DNA of 64,000 nt from Chitinophagaceae bacterium (GCA_016719165.1 JADKAJ010000008.1:42689-106688), one strand, 5' to 3'; shown: positions 34,630 to 44,013, counted from the stretch's first letter. Program-made: numbers and translations. The notes: generated by a model from the letters alone, not told the origin.

Positions 34630-35376
34630 TTATTTTTTTCCCCTCAAAAAGATCTGGAACCCGGCACCAATGGTAAAGCCATGGTTGGTAAACTTGGTAG
34701 TAGTTTCATTCTCTGCTCTTGTATCAATACTGCCATCAATACCATCATCACGCAGGGTTGTTCTTTTGAAGGTGTTTTTGTTGTAAGAATAATTATATCC
34801 AATATAAAAATCAAGACCTGCGTTCTCGCCAACCAGTTTGGTAAATCCGCCTGTAAAGGCTGCATTGGCAAAAAATCCACCTGAAGAATTTCCATCATAT
34901 GTTTGCTTGTAAGCAGATGAGCCAGAACCTCCGTAGAAAAATCCTTCCGTTTTCAGACTACTTATACCTCCATTAAGGCTGACCTGGCCAAAAGGCAGGA
35001 GCGATCCGTTGCCGGGGAAATAATTTCTGGCAAAACCTCCAATACCAATATTGAAACCATTGCTTTTGTCACTTTGATAAGTGCTGCCATTTTGCTCATA
35101 GCTTGTTTTTTGGCCATTGGGATTTATATTCAGGTTGATGCCTACTACAGTATTATCAGAAACAAACCAGCCCAGGGAGGGGATGATCCTGACATCATAA
35201 CTGGTTATTTTGGAAGTATTGCTGCCTATTGAAACCACCGTTATATCGGAACTGCCGGAATTGAACAATACCGAACCAACAGACGAGCCTGCCATTCTAT
35301 CTCCCTTTTTGAATTGTGCATGGGTGCATATGGATAGTAAGAAAACGGCCGCAAAAAATCGCATTTTAAGTTGCAT
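34630..35376 (-). CDS. Outer-membrane beta-barrel protein, unknown
   Basis: A 248-residue protein with a signal (SICTHAQ) and Gly/aromatic-rich alternating strands ending in FTIGAGFQIFLRGKK, typical of a small OmpA-like or porin-family barrel. The loops contain YGGSGSSAY and TYDGNSSGG. The ligand or function is unknown. ATG 35374-35376 is chosen over the longer frame because the signal peptide starts there. Confidence 0.65.
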   Translation of the reverse strand: MQLKMRFFAAVFLLSICTHAQFKKGDRMAGSSVGSVLFNSGSSDITVVSIGSNTSKITSYDVRIIPSLGWFVSDNTVVGINLNINPNGQKTSYEQNGSTYQSDKSNGFNIGIGGFARNYFPGNGSLLPFGQVSLNGGISSLKTEGFFYGGSGSSAYKQTYDGNSSGGFFANAAFTGGFTKLVGENAGLDFYIGYNYSYNKNTFKRTTLRDDGIDGSIDTRAENETTTKFTNHGFTIGAGFQIFLRGKK

Positions 35377-35488
35377 ATTATTGAATTGGTTGGACAACAA
35401 ATATAGTTGTTCAGGGAAACCACTTGCTGCTATTTTTTTATGAAACTTGAGGTGATTTTGAAATTTTTTCCTTTACCTTTAAAATATC

Positions 35489-35519
35489 TTGGTAAACAGG
35501 AAAATTCCTTTTACTTTTA
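35489..35519 (+). promoter_or_regulatory. Promoter of the collagen-like lipoprotein gene
   Basis: TTG at 35489-35491, a 20-nt spacer, then TACTTTTA at 35512-35519 (7 of 8). The same arrangement precedes the glucose dehydrogenase-like gene at 53.8 kb. Confidence 0.6.
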
Positions 35520-35553
35520 AAACCGAAACTAATTAACAGCCAAATCAAACTTT

Positions 35554-36213
35554 ATGAGAAAGTTCAGACTACTCTCGCTATTATTCTTAGCCATCACATT
35601 TATAGCCGTTAGTTGTACAAAAGAAGGTCCTGAAGGTCCTGCTGGTGCTACCGGTCCGCAAGGTCCTACTGGTGCTAACGGTGCTAATGGCCCTGCTGGT
35701 CCTACTGGCCCAACTGGTCCTCAAGGCCCGACTGGTCCTGTTGGTCCGCAAGGTCCTGCTGGTCCTGCCGGAACTGCAAATGTTATTTATTCAAGCTGGT
35801 TCCCAATCCTGGGTACAGATTGGACTGGTTCAGGTACTGCTAACCAGTCTTACACATTAACTGCCCCTGGTGTTACGCAGGCAATACGAGATAATGGTGT
35901 TGTGCTGGTGTATGTAACTTATAATAACCTGATAAGACCATTACCTTTCAATGATGTCTCAACTGCTAATCCTATTACATTTGATTTTTATCTGCCAGCA
36001 ACTGTTGGACAGATATTATTAAGAGCATATCGTCCCAGTTCCGCTTTCACGTTGATTACAATTAATGTTCGGTATGTAATTATTCCTGGTGGTGTGGCCG
36101 GTGGTCGTACAATCGGAAAAGCTGCAGAAATAAACGGGCAAGTTTATACAGAATCACAACTAAAAGCAATGTCTTACCAACAGGTATGCAGCTTGCTTAA
36201 AATACAGCCATAA
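35554..36213 (+). CDS. Collagen-like lipoprotein
   Basis: A 219-residue lipoprotein (AVSC, C21). Residues 25-72 are 16 uninterrupted Gly-X-Y triplets (GPE, GPA, GAT, GPQ, GPT...), which can form a collagen triple helix. A C-terminal domain of about 145 residues, beta-rich, follows, perhaps a trimerising head. The encoding DNA is a run of 9-nt-like repeats, so repeat number could change by slippage. Likely displayed on the cell surface. Function unknown. Confidence 0.8.
   Translation: MRKFRLLSLLFLAITFIAVSCTKEGPEGPAGATGPQGPTGANGANGPAGPTGPTGPQGPTGPVGPQGPAGPAGTANVIYSSWFPILGTDWTGSGTANQSYTLTAPGVTQAIRDNGVVLVYVTYNNLIRPLPFNDVSTANPITFDFYLPATVGQILLRAYRPSSAFTLITINVRYVIIPGGVAGGRTIGKAAEINGQVYTESQLKAMSYQQVCSLLKIQP
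35626..35769 (+). repeat. Gly-X-Y coding repeat
   Basis: Sixteen imperfect 9-nt units built on GGT-CCT-NNN. They lie inside the collagen-like gene and are prone to expansion or contraction. Confidence 0.8.
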
Positions 36214-36232
36214 TAAATTTAAATCTGAATAG

Positions 36233-36263
36233 AAAGAGCCGTTCCCATATGGAGCGGCTCTTT
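36233..36263 (+). terminator. Terminator after the collagen-like gene
   Basis: AAAGAGCCG / CGGCTCTTT stem with a smaller inner TCC/GGA pair, then GTTTTAG. Confidence 0.75.
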
Positions 36264-36312
36264 GTTTTAGCATTATTTTCTGTATTACCTTGTGTCTTCA
36301 AAAGGATCTATT

Positions 36313-37656
36313 ATGAAGAATATTGCTTTTCTCTTATTTTACCTGTTGTTAACGAGTGTAACAATAGCACAACCCCGTATCATATCCGGGCCTATGCTTG
36401 GCCCGGTTGAATTAAGAGATGCAAAAGTATGGCTGGAGGTTTCTCCGGAAGTAAAATCCGTTTCATTGCAATACAACAAGAAAGGAGAAAAAAAGACCAA
36501 AACTGTTTTTTATAAAGGAGACTTGGGTAATGAATTCAATCCCCTTTATTTTACAATAGGCGGATTAGAATTTAATAGTAATTACCAGTATAAGATATGG
36601 GTGAATGGAAGAGCTACTACATACGGTGGGGAGTTTACAACTAAAGATCTGTGGCAATGGCGAAAACCCATTCCTGAATTCAGCTTTTTAACAGGATCCT
36701 GTTCATATTTTAATGAGCCTGTATTCGACAGACCCGGTACTCCCTATGGGAAAGACTCTTCTATTTTTGAAACCATGTCAAAAGAAAAAGCTTCGTTCAT
36801 GCTTTGGCTGGGTGACGCATGGTACACCAGGGAGGTAGATTATTTTAGTGAATGGGGACTCTGGTACAGGGCCAGCAGGGACAGGGCTACTCCGGTATTA
36901 CAGAATTTTCTGAAATCTATGCCGCAGTTGGCTACCTGGGATGATCATGATTACGGACCTAATGACATTGGAAAAAATTATATCCTGAAGGAAGCCAGCC
37001 GGAATGTTTTCAACAAATATTTCTGTAACCCTTCTTCCGGTGAAAACGGCCAGGGCATCTATACCATGACCACCTGGGGTGACGCCGATATTTTTCTAAC
37101 TGATGACCGTTGGTGGCGTAGTGCAGACAGAATGAAAGATTCTGTTGATGATAAACCAAACCCCGAAAAAAGAATGTTAGGAAAACAACAAATGGAATGG
37201 CTGAAGAACTCATTGTTGTATAGTAGTGCGACTTTTAAGATAATAACTGTTGGAAGCCAGGTACTTAATCCTGTTTCTCCTTATGATAAATGGAGGGATT
37301 TCCCGGCAGAATACCAGGAGCTGATGGACTTTCTGAAAGAATATAAAGTAAACGGTGTGCTTTTCCTTACGGGTGACAGGCACCACAGTGAAATAATAAA
37401 AGTAGACAGACCGGGTACATATCCGCTTTATGATATCACAGTTTCCCCGCTTACTTCAGGAACACATTCATTCGGTGGTCCGGAAAAAAATAATGCTTAC
37501 CGGGTATTTGGATTGGATGAAAAGCAGAACTATGGTAAATTTTCATTCAGCGGAACAAGAGGCAACAGAAAGCTTACTGTTGAATTTTTGGGAGTGAAAG
37601 GAGAAAAATTAGGTGAGTGGAGTATAACTGAAAAGGAATTGAAAACCCCTCAATAA
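36313..37656 (+). CDS. PhoD-like alkaline phosphatase family protein
   Basis: A 447-residue secreted metallophosphatase with signal VTIAQ. An N-terminal fibronectin-like domain precedes the catalytic domain: TGSCSYF, WLGDAWYT, TWDDHDYGPND and LTGDRHHSE provide the metal ligands. The family hydrolyses phosphodiesters or phosphomonoesters in the periplasm. ATG 36313 is preferred to the upstream in-frame start. A YcxB-like gene follows 9 nt later. Confidence 0.85.
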   Translation: MKNIAFLLFYLLLTSVTIAQPRIISGPMLGPVELRDAKVWLEVSPEVKSVSLQYNKKGEKKTKTVFYKGDLGNEFNPLYFTIGGLEFNSNYQYKIWVNGRATTYGGEFTTKDLWQWRKPIPEFSFLTGSCSYFNEPVFDRPGTPYGKDSSIFETMSKEKASFMLWLGDAWYTREVDYFSEWGLWYRASRDRATPVLQNFLKSMPQLATWDDHDYGPNDIGKNYILKEASRNVFNKYFCNPSSGENGQGIYTMTTWGDADIFLTDDRWWRSADRMKDSVDDKPNPEKRMLGKQQMEWLKNSLLYSSATFKIITVGSQVLNPVSPYDKWRDFPAEYQELMDFLKEYKVNGVLFLTGDRHHSEIIKVDRPGTYPLYDITVSPLTSGTHSFGGPEKNNAYRVFGLDEKQNYGKFSFSGTRGNRKLTVEFLGVKGEKLGEWSITEKELKTPQ

Positions 37657-37665
37657 ATTTGCCTC

Positions 37666-38145
37666 ATGACTATTTATTTTGGATACGAGAAGGGACAGGT
37701 GATCCAGGCTTTGCGATATCATTTTATAAGCCGGCAGGAGATACGCATCATGCTGATCCTGGTAAATGTATTTGCATTGGCATCGGTTACATTATATGCG
37801 TTGGGTAAAATAACACCTATGGCTTTCTTTATGGGTTCAGCTCTGTGGATCGTATTAATGATAAGTTTCTGGTTTATCCTTCCTTTCATGGTTTACCGGA
37901 GGGCTATTACTTTCAAGCATGAGTTTAGTATGGATTTCCGGGACGATGGTTTTACGCTGGCACATGAACGGGGCTCCAAATCATGGCCCTGGACAGCACT
38001 GAAAAGCTATTTGGAAAGCCCCCATTTTTTTCATTTATATTTTGATAGCCGTTCATTCTTACTCGTACCTAAAAACGGTTGCAAAGACAGCGATGAAGTA
38101 TTTGAGTTACGTAAACTGATAAAAGAGAAAGTAAAAAAAGGCTGA
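37666..38145 (+). CDS. YcxB-like membrane protein
   Basis: A 159-residue protein with two adjacent transmembrane helices (about 28-70) and a cytosolic domain with ITFKHEFSMDFRDDGFTL and SWPWTALKSYLESPHFFHLYF, the YcxB pattern. Function unknown. Co-transcribed with the phosphatase. Confidence 0.65.
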   Translation: MTIYFGYEKGQVIQALRYHFISRQEIRIMLILVNVFALASVTLYALGKITPMAFFMGSALWIVLMISFWFILPFMVYRRAITFKHEFSMDFRDDGFTLAHERGSKSWPWTALKSYLESPHFFHLYFDSRSFLLVPKNGCKDSDEVFELRKLIKEKVKKG

Positions 38146-38172
38146 TTCAGATAAGGTGGTTTTGCAGTGGTA

Positions 38173-38601
38173 CTACAATTTTTTCTCCATCACATAGTGT
38201 GGAATAGTCACTTCAGTGAATTCATCACCTGTAACTTTATAGCCCATTTTTTCATAAAAACCGATAGCATTTTTCCGGGCATGCATGGATAGAATGCTGT
38301 ACCCCCTGTCCCTGGCAATATTTTCAGCAAAGTGCATGATAGCTCTTCCGATCCCTTTTCCCTGCAGGTCATTCAACACAGCCATTTGCCGCAGCCGAAC
38401 GATTTCCGGATTTTCCTCTACCAGCATGCAGCAGCCCAGTATATCTTCATCTTCAAATGCGCCAATGAGTATATTACTTTTTTCCTGTTCCAACTCATTA
38501 GTTGTAAAGCCCAATCCCAGCGGTTTACGCAGGATATCTTCCCGAAGCTTGACCATCTTCTGGAAATCTGGTGTACCGTGTTCGATAATTTTCAGCGCCA
38601 T
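38173..38601 (-). CDS. GNAT-family N-acetyltransferase
   Basis: A 142-residue acetyltransferase with the acetyl-CoA loop QGKGIGRAIM, the YSILSMHARKNAIGFYEKMGY motif B region, and a final strand IPHYVMEKKL. The acceptor is unknown. ATG 38599-38601 is preferred to the longer frame. Convergent with the YcxB-like gene. Confidence 0.82.
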   Translation of the reverse strand: MALKIIEHGTPDFQKMVKLREDILRKPLGLGFTTNELEQEKSNILIGAFEDEDILGCCMLVEENPEIVRLRQMAVLNDLQGKGIGRAIMHFAENIARDRGYSILSMHARKNAIGFYEKMGYKVTGDEFTEVTIPHYVMEKKL

Positions 38602-38781
38602 AACTAAGTAATTAACGGGAGGGAAGTTCAAAATACAAATAACTTATAATACTACCAACCGTTTATTGGTATTAAATAACCGGCTAAAAGCCTTTTTCCT
38701 GGTTATTATACCCTCTTTTTCAGGGGGTTGAGATAAAATGGGAAAATAATGTCTTTCCGATGCTTATTTATTCAAAAAGTA

Positions 38782-38789
38782 TATTTTTG
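38782..38789 (+). promoter_or_regulatory. Putative -7 box of acpP
   Basis: TATTTTTG matches TAnnTTTG and lies 26 nt before the acpP ATG. No TTG was found at the -33 distance. Confidence 0.45.
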
Positions 38790-38815
38790 CACCCAATAAA
38801 CTAAACTTTAAGATC

Positions 38816-39052
38816 ATGTCAGACATCGCATCAAGAGTTAAAAAGATCATCGTAGACAAACTGGGCGTTGACGAAGCAGAAGTAACAAACGAAGCTTCTT
38901 TTACCAACGACCTGGGTGCCGACTCTTTAGACACTGTAGAACTCATCATGGAATTTGAAAAAGAATTTAATATCTCTATTCCTGATGAACAAGCCGAAAC
39001 TATTACTACTGTAGGTCAGGCTGTAACTTACCTGGAAGAGCATGCCAAGTAA
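38816..39052 (+). CDS. acpP: Acyl carrier protein
   Basis: A 78-residue acidic carrier for growing fatty acyl chains. The phosphopantetheine site is S37 in GADSLDTVEL. Length and helices are standard. Followed by fabF after 148 nt with an internal hairpin and a second promoter, a classical arrangement. Confidence 0.97.
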   Translation: MSDIASRVKKIIVDKLGVDEAEVTNEASFTNDLGADSLDTVELIMEFEKEFNISIPDEQAETITTVGQAVTYLEEHAK

Positions 39053-39120
39053 TGTATAAGTTATTTGCATCCGGCAGATAACAAAAAGGCCTGCCTCCGT
39101 TGCAGGAAATAAATTAAACC

Positions 39121-39170
39121 CCGCCTTCTTAATCCGGTATCAATCGGGTGGAAGGCGGTTGGTTTTTATT
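39121..39170 (+). terminator. Hairpin between acpP and fabF
   Basis: CCGCCTTC / GAAGGCGG arms 22 nt apart followed by a T-rich run. It could partly terminate acpP transcripts and set a high acpP to fabF ratio. Confidence 0.5.
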
Positions 39171-39174
39171 TTTG
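39167..39174 (+). promoter_or_regulatory. Putative -7 box of fabF
   Basis: TATTTTTG, 26 nt before the fabF ATG, the same spacing as for acpP. No -33 box seen. Confidence 0.4.
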
Positions 39175-39200
39175 ACTAAACTGCTTTATCTTACTATTAT

Positions 39201-40454
39201 ATGGAACTAAAAAGAGTTGTCATAACAGGTATGGGGGCAATAACCCCTTTAGGCAATACTGTACAGGATTACTGGAATGGATTAATAAATGGTGTATCCG
39301 GTGCAGATATGATTACCCTGTTCGATGCTTCAAAGTTTCGTACCAAATTTGCCTGTGAAATCAAAGGATTTGAACCTACTCAGTTTTTGGATAAAAAGGA
39401 AGCAAGAAAGATTGACCGGTTTACCCAATTGGCATTAGTGGTTAGCGATCAGGCAATGACCGATGCAGGGTTAAATAAAGAAAATATAAACCCGGACAGA
39501 GTAGGTGTGGTATTTGCCAGTGGTATTGGCGGGTTAATAACCTTTCAGCATGAAGTAACAGATTTTGCCAGAGGCGATGGAACTCCCCGTTTCAATCCCT
39601 TCTTTATTCCCAAAATGATTTTGGATATTGCTGCTGGTCAAATAAGCATGAGGCATAACTTACGTGGGCCCAACTTTGCTGTGGTTAGTGCCTGTGCCAG
39701 TAGTACGAATGCCATCATGGATGCTTTTAATCTTATTCGATTGGGCAAATCGGATATTATCCTGACTGGCGGAAGCGAAGCGGTGATCAGTGAAGCCGGT
39801 GTTGGCGGATTTAATGCTATGAAAGCCATGAGTGAAAGAAATGATGATCCTAAAACAGCCAGTCGCCCTTACGATAAAGATCGTGACGGATTTGTGATGG
39901 GTGAAGCTTCCGGCATATTGGTGTTAGAGGAACTGGAACATGCTAAAGCCAGGGGTGCAAGAATTTATTGCGAAGTGGCAGGTTGCGGAGCCACAGCAGA
40001 TGCTTATCATATTACGGCTCCTCACCCGGAGGGATTGGGTGCAAGAAATGTAATGCTGGCGGCTCTGGATGAAGCAGGGATGAAACCGGATGAAATTGAT
40101 TATATCAATACGCATGGTACTTCCACACCCATTGGTGACGGTGCGGAAGTAAAAGCTATTACAGCTGTATTTGGCGAACATGCTTATAACCTAAACATCA
40201 GTGCTACCAAATCCATGACGGGGCACTGCCTTGGTGCAGCAGGTGTAATAGAAGCAATTGCAAGTATACAAGCTGTTATAAATGATATAGTGCCACCAAC
40301 AATAAATCATTTTACTGACGATCCTGAATTAGACCCAAAACTTAATTTCACTTTCAATAAGGCGCAGCAACGAACAGTTCGTGCAGCACTGAGTAACACA
40401 TTTGGTTTTGGCGGGCATAATGCCTGTGTGATTGTGAAAAAGTACAAAGCCTGA
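39201..40454 (+). CDS. fabF: Beta-ketoacyl-ACP synthase II
   Basis: A 417-residue condensing enzyme of fatty acid elongation. The catalytic triad is visible: C165 in SACASSTNA, H305 in NTHGTSTP and H342 in TGHCLGAAG. Length is standard. rnc follows in the same direction after 19 nt. Confidence 0.97.
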   Translation: MELKRVVITGMGAITPLGNTVQDYWNGLINGVSGADMITLFDASKFRTKFACEIKGFEPTQFLDKKEARKIDRFTQLALVVSDQAMTDAGLNKENINPDRVGVVFASGIGGLITFQHEVTDFARGDGTPRFNPFFIPKMILDIAAGQISMRHNLRGPNFAVVSACASSTNAIMDAFNLIRLGKSDIILTGGSEAVISEAGVGGFNAMKAMSERNDDPKTASRPYDKDRDGFVMGEASGILVLEELEHAKARGARIYCEVAGCGATADAYHITAPHPEGLGARNVMLAALDEAGMKPDEIDYINTHGTSTPIGDGAEVKAITAVFGEHAYNLNISATKSMTGHCLGAAGVIEAIASIQAVINDIVPPTINHFTDDPELDPKLNFTFNKAQQRTVRAALSNTFGFGGHNACVIVKKYKA

Positions 40455-40473
40455 TTCGTTTTTTTTTCGTAGC

Positions 40474-41241
40474 TTGATTCCTGTGGATTTTTTTAAGAAT
40501 TTTTTTACCAAACACGAAGGTTCTTCTTTTAAAAAGGAACTAAAGAATATGCTGGGTTATAAACCCGGGAATATCTCTTTGTATAAAACAGCACTTACTC
40601 ACCGGTCCATTCGTGACGGAGCTGATGAAAATAATGAACGGCTGGAATACCTTGGTGATGCTGTACTCAGTGCCTTAATTGCAGATTATCTTTTCAAACG
40701 ATACCCGTACAAAGAAGAAGGATTTCTTACAGAAATGCGGAGTAAGATGGTAAACCGGCAGCAGCTGAATGAGATTGCAATCCGCATGGGGCTGAAAAAA
40801 GTTACATTATATAATAAAATGGATGGTTCATTAAAAGTGAGCCAGATATTCGGAAATACACTCGAAGCATTAGTGGGAGCGATCTATCTTGACCTGGGGT
40901 ATAAGAAAACAGCTAAGTGGGTGCTTGAGGTTATCATTCTGCCCCATATGTTCATGGACGATCTTGAAAACCTGGAAATTAACCACAAGAACAAGCTATA
41001 TGGCTGGGCCAACAAAAACGGCCGTGTGCTGGAGTTTGAAACGCTGAATGAAAAACTGGAAAACGGCCGTCGTCTCTTTACGGTTGCTGCTGTACTGGAT
41101 GGAAAGAATATTGCCGAAGGGAAAGCTTTTAATAAAAAAGATGCTTCCCAGATTGCAGCACAGGTGGCAGTGGAAAAGCTGGGAATCGTTAATTCGGATT
41201 CAGTTGGTGAGGAACCAGATGAGAAAAAAGCACAGGCTTAA
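40474..41241 (+). CDS. rnc: Ribonuclease III
   Basis: A 255-residue dsRNA endonuclease for rRNA processing and RNA decay. The signature ERLEYLGDAVLSAL carries the catalytic acidic residues. A dsRNA-binding domain covers about 165-235 (NKLYGWANKNGR to ASQIAAQVAVEKL). No ATG precedes the conserved N terminus, so translation must start at TTG 40474 or GTG 40483. Confidence 0.93.
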   Translation: MIPVDFFKNFFTKHEGSSFKKELKNMLGYKPGNISLYKTALTHRSIRDGADENNERLEYLGDAVLSALIADYLFKRYPYKEEGFLTEMRSKMVNRQQLNEIAIRMGLKKVTLYNKMDGSLKVSQIFGNTLEALVGAIYLDLGYKKTAKWVLEVIILPHMFMDDLENLEINHKNKLYGWANKNGRVLEFETLNEKLENGRRLFTVAAVLDGKNIAEGKAFNKKDASQIAAQVAVEKLGIVNSDSVGEEPDEKKAQA

Positions 41242-41264
41242 TTTTTCAATATCACCATGATAAT

Positions 41265-41816
41265 ATGTATTTATTAAAGCGAATTGCATTACTCTTCCTG
41301 TTCATTGCTGTTTTTATTGCCTGTAATAATCCTGTAAAAGGACGAAATGGGGTAGTTTTTAAGAACCCTGCTGATTACAATGATTATATTATTAGCCGTC
41401 AAACCATCCTTATTAAAAATATACTTGATTTGGGCAAAAAGGCAGATTCAGATGTTGATTCTGCTTATGGCATGTTGGATTCTTACACCAATGATGCGAC
41501 AAGAATTATTGCAGAAATAAAAGACATGCCTTCTTATAAAGGAGATTCTTCTTTACGGGATGCTGCTGTAAATTCTTTTACCTTTTATAAGAAATTATTT
41601 GGGGAGAGTTATAAAAGGGTTCTTTCCATCCGCCGGGAGGGAGGAGATGAAACTGAAGCAGGGGCTGCAGAAATAATGGGAATAATGGACAGTATTAAAC
41701 GGGAAGAAGAAATACATGATAAAAGATTACACAATGCCCAGAAAGATTTTGCTTCCCGGTTCAAAATGAAAATGCGGGACAATGAAATTCAAAAAGAGAT
41801 TAATCAGAATCAGTAG
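41265..41816 (+). CDS. Lipoprotein of unknown function
   Basis: A 183-residue lipoprotein (VFIAC, C20) with a helical, charged body (NPADYNDYIISRQTILIKN, then long amphipathic helices), suggesting a helical bundle. It may belong to the LIC11966-type surface proteins, but I am not certain. It follows rnc after 23 nt and converges on the epimerase gene with only 4 nt between. Confidence 0.6.
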   Translation: MYLLKRIALLFLFIAVFIACNNPVKGRNGVVFKNPADYNDYIISRQTILIKNILDLGKKADSDVDSAYGMLDSYTNDATRIIAEIKDMPSYKGDSSLRDAAVNSFTFYKKLFGESYKRVLSIRREGGDETEAGAAEIMGIMDSIKREEEIHDKRLHNAQKDFASRFKMKMRDNEIQKEINQNQ

Positions 41817-41820
41817 TAAG

Positions 41821-42222
41821 TTACTTTTTTTCCATACATAGCTCAACCAGTACTCCATTAGTATGTTTGGGATGAAGAAAACAAACCAGCTTATTATCAG
41901 CGCCTTGTTTTGGTTTATCATTTAGTAAGACAAAACCTTCTCCCTGCAGTCTTTTCATTTCCGCTTCAATATCCGTAACGTCAAATGCAATGTGATGGAG
42001 GCCCTCCCCCTTTTTTTCTATAAAGCGGGCAATTACACCCTCTGGGTCGGTACTTTCCAGCAATTCGATTTTAGTCTCCCCCTGCCTGAAAAAAGCTGTA
42101 TTTACTTTCTCAGTTTCAACCATTTCTGTTTTATAACAGGGAGCGTTCAACAATTTTTCAAATTGGGGGATAGAGTTAGCCAGGTTTTTGACCGCAATGC
42201 CTATATGTTCCACTTTTTGCAT
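41821..42222 (-). CDS. mce: Methylmalonyl-CoA epimerase
   Basis: A 133-residue vicinal-oxygen-chelate enzyme that interconverts the (R) and (S) forms of methylmalonyl-CoA. H6 (EHIGIAV), GEGLHHIAFDV and the terminal VELCMEK supply the metal ligands and catalytic Glu residues. The frame opens far upstream but ATG 42220-42222 starts the fold. A B12-binding mutase subunit is encoded at 61.2 kb, so the propionate pathway is likely present. Confidence 0.9.
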   Translation of the reverse strand: MQKVEHIGIAVKNLANSIPQFEKLLNAPCYKTEMVETEKVNTAFFRQGETKIELLESTDPEGVIARFIEKKGEGLHHIAFDVTDIEAEMKRLQGEGFVLLNDKPKQGADNKLVCFLHPKHTNGVLVELCMEKK

Positions 42223-42309
42223 ATTAAGGGCTTTAATATCAGGGCTTTCGATTTCGGTAAATTCAGTGTGTAACACGAAATTACCCCTTTCCTTTAGAAC
42301 CTTTTGAGC

Positions 42310-42317
42310 TAATTTTG
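42310..42317 (+). promoter_or_regulatory. Putative -7 box of the isc operon
   Basis: TAATTTTG matches TAnnTTTG and lies 34 nt before the iscS ATG. The -33 region shows only a weak TTTC. No IscR-type palindrome was recognised. Confidence 0.4.
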
Positions 42318-42351
42318 TGTTTATTGAAACGAACAACGACTAATTCATTTT

Positions 42352-43569
42352 ATGCTAAAATTTCCGATTTATTTAGACCATAATGCTACGACACCCTGCG
42401 ACCCAAGGGTTGTGGAAGCGATGATTCCCTATTTTACCAACAGTTTTGGTAATGCAGCCAGCCGTAACCATCCTTTTGGCTGGCAGGCAGAAGAGGCGGT
42501 GGACTATGCACGGGAACAGGTTGCCAGGTTAATTGGCGCCGACCCCAAAGAAATAATCTTTACTTCAGGAGCCACAGAGGGAGATAACCTCGCCATAAAA
42601 GGCGTCTTTGAAATGTATGCCAGCAAAGGCAATCATATTATCACCTGCAATATCGAACACAAAGCTGTTCTTGATACCTGCAAACACATCGAAAAGGAAG
42701 GTGGGGAAGTGACCTACCTGAAAGTAAAACCCAATGGCCTGGTTGACCTGGCCGAACTGGAAGCGGCGATAAAGCCGACTACTATTTTGATTGCCATCAT
42801 GTATGCCAACAATGAAATAGGTACAGTGATGCCAATGAAGGAGATAAGTGCCATCGCAAAAAAGCATGGGGTGTTGGTTTTCTCCGATGCCGTACAGGCA
42901 GTTGGAAAAATACCCGTAGATGTAAATAAAGACGGAATAGATATTATGGCATTTACGGCACATAAAATGTATGGCCCTAAAGGAGTAGGTGCATTGTATG
43001 TACGCCGTAAAAATCCAAGGGTAAAAGTGACAGCCCAGATTGATGGTGGCGGACATGAAAGAGGTATGCGTAGTGGTACTTTGAACGTTCCCGGTATCGT
43101 TGGTTTTGGCAAGGCTTGTGAAATTTGCATCAATGAAATGGAAGCAGATACAGAAAGAATAATCAAACTGCGGGATAAGTTGGAAAATGCGTTGTTACAG
43201 GTAGAAGAATCCTACCTCAATGGTGATAAAGACTACCGGTTGCCGCATGTAAGTAATATCTCTTTCAAATATGTGGAAGGTGAAGGGTTGATGATGGGTT
43301 TTAATAAGAATATTGCAGTTTCGTCAGGTTCGGCCTGTACGTCTGCTTCATTGGAACCTTCCTATGTTTTAAAAGCACTGGGACTTGGCGATGACCTTGC
43401 ACATAGTTCACTGCGTTTCGGTTTGGGAAGGTATACAACCGAGGAGCAAATTGATTATACGATAGAACAAGTAACCAACACAGTAAATAAGTTGAGAGAA
43501 ATGAGTCCGCTGTGGGAAATGTACAAAGAAGGAATCGATATGAATAGTATTGAATGGGCTCATCATTAA
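42352..43569 (+). CDS. iscS: Cysteine desulfurase IscS
   Basis: A 405-residue PLP enzyme that supplies sulfur for Fe-S clusters. The PLP Lys is K205 in TAHKMYGPKG, and the active-site Cys is C329 in SSGSACTSASLEPS, on the long mobile loop typical of IscS group I. IscU follows after 24 nt and iscA after another 87. Confidence 0.96.
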   Translation: MLKFPIYLDHNATTPCDPRVVEAMIPYFTNSFGNAASRNHPFGWQAEEAVDYAREQVARLIGADPKEIIFTSGATEGDNLAIKGVFEMYASKGNHIITCNIEHKAVLDTCKHIEKEGGEVTYLKVKPNGLVDLAELEAAIKPTTILIAIMYANNEIGTVMPMKEISAIAKKHGVLVFSDAVQAVGKIPVDVNKDGIDIMAFTAHKMYGPKGVGALYVRRKNPRVKVTAQIDGGGHERGMRSGTLNVPGIVGFGKACEICINEMEADTERIIKLRDKLENALLQVEESYLNGDKDYRLPHVSNISFKYVEGEGLMMGFNKNIAVSSGSACTSASLEPSYVLKALGLGDDLAHSSLRFGLGRYTTEEQIDYTIEQVTNTVNKLREMSPLWEMYKEGIDMNSIEWAHH

Positions 43570-43593
43570 TTTTTAACCTCTAAATTTTTTATC

Positions 43594-44013
43594 ATGGCAT
43601 ACAGTGAAAAAGTAATTGACCACTACCAGAATCCCAAAAATGTGGGCACATTGGATAAGAGTAAAGCTAACGTAGGTACCGGCCTTGTTGGCGCACCAGA
43701 ATGTGGTGACGTTATGCGACTCCAGATAGAAGTTGATGAAACCACTGGGCTTATAAAAGATGCCAAATTTAAAACTTTTGGTTGCGGCTCTGCCATTGCC
43801 TCATCTTCCCTCGCTACAGAATGGCTGAAGGGTAAATCAATAGATGAAGCGGTGACCATCGATAATATGACCATTGTGGAAGAGTTAAATCTTCCCCCGG
43901 TAAAGATCCACTGTTCAGTACTGGCTGAAGATGCTATTAAAGCTGCAATCAATGATTACCGGAAAAAGAATGGCCTGGAAGAACTGAAGTTTGACGAAAG
44001 TGTAATCCATTAA
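43594..44013 (+). CDS. iscU: Fe-S scaffold protein IscU
   Basis: A 139-residue scaffold on which 2Fe-2S clusters are built. The three Cys ligands are C37 (GAPECGDV), C64 (TFGCGSA) and C107 (KIHCSVL). The LPPVK chaperone-binding motif for HscA is present at 100-104, although no hsc genes are in this window. Confidence 0.96.
   Translation: MAYSEKVIDHYQNPKNVGTLDKSKANVGTGLVGAPECGDVMRLQIEVDETTGLIKDAKFKTFGCGSAIASSSLATEWLKGKSIDEAVTIDNMTIVEELNLPPVKIHCSVLAEDAIKAAINDYRKKNGLEELKFDESVIH

Noticed and set aside
35626..35769. Regular short repeats that could suggest a CRISPR array
   Set aside because: They are 9-nt units encoding Gly-X-Y collagen triplets within one frame, with no spacers.
38601..38816. 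Possible small RNA or tRNA in the 214-nt gap
   Set aside because: No tRNA cloverleaf or clear terminator seen; only a promoter box for acpP.
42222..42352. IscR-type or riboswitch control of the isc operon
   Set aside because: No recognisable IscR palindrome or riboswitch core in the 129-nt gap.
42565..43056. 163-residue minus frame within iscS
   Set aside because: Antisense shadow of a clear cysteine desulfurase.
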